DNA of 19,145 nucleotides from Acidobacteriota bacterium (lineage in GTDB: Bacteria > Actinomycetota > Acidimicrobiia > Acidimicrobiales > SHLQ01): assembly GCA_022562835.1 (NCBI GenBank), contig JADFOM010000011.1, positions 1 to 19,145 on the forward strand, read 5' to 3'. The notes beneath the pieces were generated by a model that saw only the letters and a program-made list of their open reading frames with translations, did not search any database and was not told where the DNA came from. Within the stretch, counting starts at the first letter, position 1. Each line of letters begins with the position of its first letter. Positions 14,194 through 19,145 of this stretch are shown here, in pieces. The position numbers were made by a program, and so were the translations under genes.

Positions 14194-15549
14194 TCAGACC
14201 GCCGACATGGAATCGAGCAGGGCAACGACCTCTTCGAGCTGTGCGACCCTGCTCGCCTTGACTAGCACAGCCGAGGATGCATCGAGTGCCCCGAGTCGGT
14301 CGACCGCCTCGCGCGGCGAGGTGACCGATTCAACCCCGTATGCATCGCTGCGATATGCGACGACCTCAATGCCGAGCGACCCCGCATAACGCGCCACCTC
14401 GATGTGTTCGTCGATGCCTCCGTCGGCCAACTCGGCCATCGTGCCCAGCACGGCAATGCGACGACCGTCGATGCCGACGTCGAGTTCGGCGAGGCCATCG
14501 AGCGCGGCTCTCATCGACATGGGGTTGGCGTTGTAGGAGTCGTCGATCAAAGTCGCTCCGCCCGAAAGTGTGCGGACGTCCATTCGCTGAGGGCTCATCT
14601 GTGCACCTGTAAGCGCGTCGGCAGCTGCCTCGATCGCGGTGCCGGTCCAGCCGGCGACACAGAGAGCGGCGAGCGCGTTGGAGATGTTGTGGCGGCCCCT
14701 GGCCGCAAGTTCAACGCTGACCGATCCCCAAGGTGTGTGGGCCACGAAGCTGGCCGACAACGGTGAATGAGAGTTGCCCATCACGACCTCGGTGGCCCGG
14801 ACGTCGCCGCCTTCACCGAAAGTCAACGTCTCCGCGGTGGTCCGACGTCTCATGGCGAGCACCTCGGGTTGCTCTGCGTTGAGAACCGAGAGCCCGTCGG
14901 GTGGCAGACACTCGATGAGCTCTCCCTTGGCCTCGATCACAGCGGCGATCGATCCGAAGACCTCCGTGTGCGCGGCACCGACCATGGTGATGACACCGAT
15001 CGAAGGTCGCGCCAAGTCACACAGCGAGGCGATGTGCCCGGCATCTCGTGCACCCATTTCCAGAATCAACAAGTCCGTATCGCCGGGCGAGTTGATCAGG
15101 GTCAGCGGCACCCCAATCTCATTGTTGAAGGATCGCGGGTTCGCAAACACGGCCCTGCCCGGACCGCACGCTGCGATCATCAGGTCCTTGGTGGTGGTCT
15201 TGCCGACCGATCCGGTGATCCCCACGACCGTTGCCTTGGTCCGCCAGCGACAGGCTGCACCCAGGCGAGTCAGCGCCACCGCAGTGTCTTCGACCTCGAT
15301 GCACGAAAGGTCTTCGGCGCCAGCGACGACACCGCTAGAGCTGAGATAGGCGGCGGCGCCAGCCGCGGCGGCGGCGGCCACGAACTCGTGACCATCTCGC
15401 TTGGCGACGAGTGGAACAAACAATTGCCCTGGCGCGATCTCACGACTGTCCTGGCTCGCCCCGTCGATCGTCGCTGACCCGTCGATTCCGGGCGCAAGGA
15501 CCGCGGTGCCACCGACGGCGGCTGCAATGTCATCGATCTCAAGGCGCAC
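14194..15549 (-). CDS. murF: UDP-N-acetylmuramoyl-tripeptide--D-alanyl-D-alanine ligase
   Basis: MurF adds D-Ala-D-Ala to UDP-MurNAc-tripeptide with ATP in the cytoplasm, completing the peptidoglycan pentapeptide precursor. The 451-aa length is normal. Visible motifs are the N-terminal substrate domain with SQDSREIAPGQLFVPL (32-47), the P-loop GITGSVGKTTTKD (110-122), SFNNEIGVPLTL (140-151), EMGARDAGHI (164-173), GRHNISNALAA (285-295), and DDSYNANPMSMRAAL (336-350), which is characteristic of MurF, followed by LGTMAELADGG. It lies outside any dcw cluster and head-to-head with ddl, which makes its dipeptide substrate; the spacing is 149 bp. GTG 15549 is the start, with TAGGCT 6 nt upstream and no SD, so it is probably leaderless. 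The J-domain gene follows directly. Confidence 0.96.
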   Translation of the reverse strand: MRLEIDDIAAAVGGTAVLAPGIDGSATIDGASQDSREIAPGQLFVPLVAKRDGHEFVAAAAAAGAAAYLSSSGVVAGAEDLSCIEVEDTAVALTRLGAACRWRTKATVVGITGSVGKTTTKDLMIAACGPGRAVFANPRSFNNEIGVPLTLINSPGDTDLLILEMGARDAGHIASLCDLARPSIGVITMVGAAHTEVFGSIAAVIEAKGELIECLPPDGLSVLNAEQPEVLAMRRRTTAETLTFGEGGDVRATEVVMGNSHSPLSASFVAHTPWGSVSVELAARGRHNISNALAALCVAGWTGTAIEAAADALTGAQMSPQRMDVRTLSGGATLIDDSYNANPMSMRAALDGLAELDVGIDGRRIAVLGTMAELADGGIDEHIEVARYAGSLGIEVVAYRSDAYGVESVTSPREAVDRLGALDASSAVLVKASRVAQLEEVVALLDSMSAV

Positions 15550-15555
15550 GCGGCG

Positions 15556-15561
15556 AGCCTA
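15556..15561 (-). promoter_or_regulatory. Putative leaderless -10 box of murF
   Basis: TAGGCT on the minus strand, 6 nt before GTG 15549. It overlaps the end of GACTCAACT (15561-15569, minus strand), a 9-mer that recurs in the same sense ahead of ddl at 15675-15683. Confidence 0.5.
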
Positions 15562-15686
15562 GTTGAGTCATTGGAAGCTCAGACCGCGCAAGGCACCCGG
15601 TCGGCGATCGAGGAACGGGGGTCGAGCCCACACGTGGCACAGCACAGACGCTCACCTATTGGCGCGATCGCCCAGACTCAACTCGG

Positions 15687-15692
15687 TAACCT
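15687..15692 (+). promoter_or_regulatory. Putative leaderless -10 box of ddl
   Basis: TAACCT, 6 nt before ATG 15699, with no SD. The 9-mer GACTCAACT lies 3 nt upstream of it (15675-15683) and matches a 9-mer in the murF promoter as an inverted repeat. Confidence 0.5.
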
Positions 15693-15698
15693 CGCGAC

Positions 15699-16784
15699 AT
15701 GCCACCGCACGACCAACGGATCCAGCTCTACGTCCTGTTCGGAGGGCGTAGCGCCGAACACGATGTGAGCTGCGTTACCGCTCGCCATGTAGTCGAGGCG
15801 GTCGACCGCTCCCGTTATGACGTGACACCGGTGGGGATCACTCGCGACGGTGCCTTCGTACTCGCTGAGGGCGCTGTCGAGTTGATGGCCCAAGCTGCAG
15901 AATTGCCGGCGCAACTCTCGGCGAGTGGTCCGAGTTTCGATCTATTACCTCGCGCCCAGGCCGACGACGGTCAGGTCGTCGTGCTGCCTTTGCTCCATGG
16001 GCCGCTGGGCGAGGACGGAGCTGCTCAAGGACTTCTCGAGATGGCTGGGGTTCCCTATGTCGGTGCCGGCGTGTTGGGCAGTGCCCTGGCAATGGACAAG
16101 GCCAAGGCCAAGCAGCTCCTGGGACTACTCGGTGTGCCCCAGGCGAAGTTCTTGGCTATGCGAGATACTCAGATCGACTCGCGGAGCCTGGACCGTGTGG
16201 TCGAGCACCTCGGATTCCCTATCTTCGTGAAGCCGGCCAATATGGGATCGTCGATCGGCGTGAGCAAGGCACATGACCGAGACGAACTGAGCGCCGCGGT
16301 CACAGAGGCTGCCAGCTTTGATCGCTGGGTGGTCTTTGAGGAGACGATAGTCGGGCGTGAGATCGAGATCGCTTCCCTGGGCAATGACACGATCGAGTAT
16401 TCGGTGCCCGGTGAGGTGCGGCCCGGAAATGAGTTCTACGACTACGAGGACAAGTATGTCGATGGCAACGCCGAGATCATCATCCCGGCCGAACTCGAAC
16501 CCACCACCCTCGCCGAGATCCTCCGCATCAGCGACATAGCCATCGAGGCCTTGCGCGTGGAGGGCATGGCGAGGGTTGATTTTCTGGTCGAGACAAACGC
16601 TGACGGCAGCGAAGGTCGGGTCCTGTTGAACGAGGTCAATACGATTCCAGGCTTCACACCGATCTCGCAATTCCCACGACTATGGGCCGCCTCAGGTGTC
16701 TCGTATTCGGATTTGATCGATCGGCTGGTCGACCTCGCTATCGAGCGCCACAAGATGTCCCCTCACCGAACCGACAGAAACTGA
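15699..16784 (+). CDS. ddl: D-alanine--D-alanine ligase
   Basis: Ddl joins two D-Ala with ATP to make the dipeptide used by MurF. The 361-aa ATP-grasp protein shows GGRSAEHDVS (15-24, N-terminal substrate loop), LHGPLGEDG (99-107), MDKAKAKQLL (132-141), FVKPANMGSSIGVSK (176-190, ATP-binding loop), the omega loop EFYDYEDKY (245-253), ARVDF (291-295) and NEVNTIPGFT (311-320). The Tyr-containing DYEDKY omega loop is the form seen in D-Ala-D-Ala enzymes rather than in D-Ala-D-Lac ligases linked to vancomycin resistance. It is slightly longer at the N-terminus than the E. coli enzymes. It is divergent from murF. Its transcript probably ends in the large inverted repeat 19 bp after the stop codon. 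Confidence 0.96.
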   Translation: MPPHDQRIQLYVLFGGRSAEHDVSCVTARHVVEAVDRSRYDVTPVGITRDGAFVLAEGAVELMAQAAELPAQLSASGPSFDLLPRAQADDGQVVVLPLLHGPLGEDGAAQGLLEMAGVPYVGAGVLGSALAMDKAKAKQLLGLLGVPQAKFLAMRDTQIDSRSLDRVVEHLGFPIFVKPANMGSSIGVSKAHDRDELSAAVTEAASFDRWVVFEETIVGREIEIASLGNDTIEYSVPGEVRPGNEFYDYEDKYVDGNAEIIIPAELEPTTLAEILRISDIAIEALRVEGMARVDFLVETNADGSEGRVLLNEVNTIPGFTPISQFPRLWAASGVSYSDLIDRLVDLAIERHKMSPHRTDRN

Positions 16785-16802
16785 TCTCGGTGCTCGCGCG
16801 CA

Positions 16803-16870
16803 CGGTGTCAGACACCGAGCGATCAGGCTTGTCCAAGCGCGCTGTGCGCTCGGTGTCTGACACCGAGCGC
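16803..16870. repeat. Nested inverted repeat, likely bidirectional terminator or intergenic repeat element
   Basis: Two copies of a palindromic core lie between the convergent ddl and TetR genes. The left copy is CGGTGTC-A-GACACCG (16803-16817). The right copy has 12-bp arms, GCGCTCGGTGTC and GACACCGAGCGC, around a single T (16846-16870). The 19-bp segments 16803-16821 and 16847-16865 are exact reverse complements separated by 25 nt, so the whole can form one large hairpin or two small ones. It fits a terminator serving both genes. The regular core also looks like a dispersed palindromic repeat. No other copy was found in the window by eye. Confidence 0.8.
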
Positions 16871-16872
16871 CC

Positions 16873-17493
16873 TCATCGAACCGAGCGCCGATCGAGTTCA
16901 GAACCGACGAGGGCCAGGTGGAGGAACCTGAGTAGTTCGCGACGGCGGAGCACTAGCGATCGCATGGTCGGCTCGATCCCCAACGCACGCAGCACCTCCA
17001 CCTCGGTCGCTACACCGATGACGGTGGAGTAGGCACTTAGCAACAGGAGGTTCGGGTCACATGGCAACAGGCGTCCCTCGAGCATCTCCGCCTCGAGAAA
17101 TGTTCGCGCACGCTCGACGAGCGGGTCGAACTGCTCGACGAAGGTGGTAGCCAACATCGAACCCGGCCTGGAGAGTTCGCGCACCAGCCCCATCAACTCT
17201 GGTTGACGCAAGGTCAGACGGAACACGGCGTGCACAAGGGCCTCGACACGACCCCACCCCTCGGGTGCTGTCTCGAGTGCCGCTTCGAGATGGGAGCGAA
17301 CCGTGCAGGCCGCATCGAGGACGACGGCGCGCACCAATCCGTCCTTCGAAGCGAAGTAATAGAGAATCGTCTGCTTGGCGATTCCGACGTCCGCAGCGAG
17401 CGCGTCGAGCGAGATTGCGTCGACACCCCGCGTCCCAAACGACAGGAGTGCGGCATCGAGTACTCGCGTCTTGGTCGTCGGGTTCGAGTCCAT
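16873..17493 (-). CDS. TetR-family transcriptional regulator
   Basis: The 206-aa protein has an N-terminal TetR-type helix-turn-helix (residues 7-52: TRVLDAALLSFGTRGVDAIS, LDALAADVGIAKQTILYYF, then ASKDGLV) and a helical C-terminal ligand-binding and dimerisation domain (from about 60) in which no specific ligand can be read. ATG 17493 is chosen because AAGGAG (17504-17509) is 10 nt upstream; the TTG at 17526 would put that SD inside the gene. It is divergent from the acyl-CoA reductase-like gene with a 70-bp gap containing a strong palindrome, so it most likely represses that gene and perhaps itself, with a fatty-acyl ligand as a reasonable but unproven inducer. Its 3' end abuts the nested inverted repeat. 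Confidence 0.9.
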   Translation of the reverse strand: MDSNPTTKTRVLDAALLSFGTRGVDAISLDALAADVGIAKQTILYYFASKDGLVRAVVLDAACTVRSHLEAALETAPEGWGRVEALVHAVFRLTLRQPELMGLVRELSRPGSMLATTFVEQFDPLVERARTFLEAEMLEGRLLPCDPNLLLLSAYSTVIGVATEVEVLRALGIEPTMRSLVLRRRELLRFLHLALVGSELDRRSVR

Positions 17494-17536
17494 CCTCGTG
17501 TCTCTCCTTCGAATTTTTGCGCACAATCTGGTTCAC

Positions 17537-17558
17537 CTGTCTACCAAATGGTAGAGAG
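17537..17558. promoter_or_regulatory. Candidate TetR operator
   Basis: The core TCTACCA-AA-TGGTAGA (17540-17555) is a perfect 7-bp dyad. Extended to 17537-17558 the arms are 10 bp with one mismatch (CTGTCTACCA/TGGTAGAGAG). It lies between the divergent regulator and reductase genes, and its right end runs into the reductase ribosome-binding region (AGAGAAGGGG), so a bound dimer could block that gene. Size and symmetry are typical of TetR sites. Confidence 0.7.
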
Positions 17559-17563
17559 AAGGG

Positions 17564-19145
17564 GTGATTAGTGCCTCACTCTCCGGAAAACGCATCGCGA
17601 TCACCGGATCCACCGGATTTCTTGGGACAGCTCTCGTCGAGCGCCTCCTGCGCTGCGTGCCGGATTGCGAACTCGTATTGATCGTTCGACCGGGTCGGCG
17701 CGGCGCACGCCGACGCGTCGAACGCGACATCTTGCGAAATGACGCCTTCGATCGCCTGCGCTCCGAATTAGGTGACGAATTCGATGAGCAGCTCGGCGAC
17801 CGAATCCATGCGATAGCGGGCGATGTCGGCGAAGAGGGCGTCGGGTTGGATCCCGCAGGGCGGGCACTGCTCGCGAGCTGTGACATCGTCATCCACTCCG
17901 CTGCGGTGGTTTCGTTCGACAGTCCGCTCGATCGAGCCGTTGAGGTAAACCTGTTGGGACCGGTGCGCGTGGCGCGCACGTTGAACGATCTCGGGGTATC
18001 ACCGCACCTGGTAGCCGTGTCGACCTGTTATGTCGCCGGCAGCCGCCGCGGCAACGCCCCAGAACTCCCTATTGCCGATTCACCGTTCTTCGTCGGAGTC
18101 GACTGGACCCAAGAGGTCGACGCCGCACGACGCGCGCGCCATGAGAGCGAAGATCGCTCCCGTCGACCCGAACAGCTCGACGAGTTTCGGGCCCTTGCCC
18201 GACGAGAGCTTGGTGCCGCGGGCACCCCAGCTTTGGCCGACAAGACCGAGACGCTGCGACGACGTTGGGTCGATGACACGATGGCAGAGGCTGGCCGCTC
18301 CCGTGCGCGTTCGTTGGGGTTCCCCGACTCCTACGCCTACACCAAGGCCCTCGGCGAGGGCGCTTTGTTGTCCGAGGCGGGCGATCTACCCGTCTCGATC
18401 GTGCGTCCGTCGATCATCGAATCCGCGCTCGTAGAGCCGTCCCCCGGCTGGATCCGCGGATTCCGCATGGCCGAACCGGTCATCCTCTCCTATGCGCGCG
18501 GACTGCTCAGCGAATTCCCAGGCGTTCCCGAAGGTGTTGTCGACGTCATTCCGGTAGACCATGTCGTCGCCGCGATCTGTGCTGTGGCAGCACGGGGCCC
18601 ATTGGTTGATGATCGCTCCGGTGGCGCGGACATCGTGCAGGTCGCGTCGGGCTCGGTCAACCCTCTTCGCTACGGACACCTCGTCGACCTCGCACAGGAA
18701 TGGTTTTCGAAGAATCCGCTCTACGACGAGCGCGGTCAACCCATCGGCGTGCCCGAATGGCGGTTCCCCGGTCGGGGCAGGGTGCAGCGGCAGCTCACGC
18801 AAGGAAAAGCGATCGTCAGCTACTCCGAAAAGGTCCTTCACTTCCTTCCCTTGCGCGGTCGCCAGACCGAACTGTCGATAAAGCTCGAGGACAGCAAGGA
18901 ACAACTCGAGCGGGCGAGTGGTTATGTCGAGCTGTACGGCGCCTATGCCGAATGCGAGGCGATCTACGGCATCGATCGGCTATTGGAACTCTGGGAATCG
19001 CTCGACGACGACGACCGGAACGAGTTCGCGTTCGATCCCCGCGTCATCGATTGGCGACGCTATACCCATGACAACCATCTCCCCTCGGTGGTCAAGGCCG
19101 GGCGCGCACGCACCACACCAAACGTGGGTCGGTCGGCAACACGCT
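17564..19145 (+). CDS. Fatty acyl-CoA reductase-like (NAD-binding, male-sterility type) protein, partial at right edge
   Basis: An open frame of 527 codons runs from GTG 17564 off the window. The N-terminus is an extended-SDR Rossmann fold: GKRIAITGSTGFLGTALVERLL (TGxxGxxG at about 14-20), VLIVRPGRRGARRRVER, a dinucleotide-binding Asp in AGDVG, HSAAVVSFDSPLDRAVEVN, the VSTCYVAG strand with catalytic Ser/Thr, and YAYTK (Y257, K261). This is the layout of the NAD_binding_4 / fatty acyl-CoA reductase family, which reduces acyl-CoA or acyl-ACP to aldehyde or alcohol. The charged insert between VSTCYV and YAYTK (about residues 175-245) is usual in bacterial members. In some actinobacteria this module is fused to HAD-hydrolase and PlsC acyltransferase domains, so the unseen C-terminus may hold these. 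GTG 17564 follows an in-frame TAG by three codons and a purine-rich SD (GAGAAGGG) directly upstream. The adjacent TetR probably controls it. Confidence 0.85.
   Translation, partial: MISASLSGKRIAITGSTGFLGTALVERLLRCVPDCELVLIVRPGRRGARRRVERDILRNDAFDRLRSELGDEFDEQLGDRIHAIAGDVGEEGVGLDPAGRALLASCDIVIHSAAVVSFDSPLDRAVEVNLLGPVRVARTLNDLGVSPHLVAVSTCYVAGSRRGNAPELPIADSPFFVGVDWTQEVDAARRARHESEDRSRRPEQLDEFRALARRELGAAGTPALADKTETLRRRWVDDTMAEAGRSRARSLGFPDSYAYTKALGEGALLSEAGDLPVSIVRPSIIESALVEPSPGWIRGFRMAEPVILSYARGLLSEFPGVPEGVVDVIPVDHVVAAICAVAARGPLVDDRSGGADIVQVASGSVNPLRYGHLVDLAQEWFSKNPLYDERGQPIGVPEWRFPGRGRVQRQLTQGKAIVSYSEKVLHFLPLRGRQTELSIKLEDSKEQLERASGYVELYGAYAECEAIYGIDRLLELWESLDDDDRNEFAFDPRVIDWRRYTHDNHLPSVVKAGRARTTPNVGRSATR

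Noticed and set aside
14767..15477. 236-aa plus-strand ORF
   Set aside because: It lies entirely antisense to murF.

Overview
The window is high-GC bacterial DNA that looks like a chromosomal segment of an actinomycete, probably a member of Acidimicrobiia (inference from gene content only). Supporting signs are a class III adenylate cyclase of the Rv1264 type, a zinc-ribbon/histidine-phosphatase pair like the one found in mycobacteria, a PPOX-fold flavin/F420-type protein, a two-domain hotdog thioesterase, and GTG/TTG starts. Several genes have a TANNNT box ending 6-7 nt before the start codon and no Shine-Dalgarno sequence, which fits leaderless transcription. I see no phage, transposase, CRISPR array or restriction system.

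Left part (1-5.6 kb). A sarcosine/dimethylglycine-dehydrogenase-like flavoprotein runs off the left edge on the minus strand and carries a one-base frameshift. It is divergent from a small lipoprotein with an acidic tether. A DUF885 putative metallohydrolase follows. A possible 58-aa ORF converges on a three-gene minus-strand operon: CT398-like zinc-ribbon coiled coil, then a YdjM-like membrane protein, then a histidine phosphatase.

Middle (5.65-13 kb). A class A penicillin-binding protein ends in calcium-loop (TSP3-like) motifs and a Thr/Pro repeat tail. Upstream on the same strand lies an apparent operon of a SnoaL/NTF2-like protein, an ACMSD-type amidohydrolase and a PPOX-fold protein. A double-hotdog thioesterase is divergent from that operon and overlaps, tail to tail, the adenylate cyclase. 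A glutathione S-transferase-like gene follows on the plus strand.

Right part (13-19.1 kb). This holds a tRNA-Val(CAC), a roughly 390-bp non-coding stretch with a possible structured RNA, a membrane-anchored J-domain protein directly after murF, and ddl head-to-head with murF. The murF-ddl pair provides the last cytoplasmic steps of peptidoglycan precursor synthesis, and the penicillin-binding protein polymerises the product. A striking nested inverted repeat separates ddl from a convergent TetR gene. That TetR is divergent from a long fatty acyl-CoA reductase-like gene that runs off the right edge, with a clear palindromic operator candidate between them.
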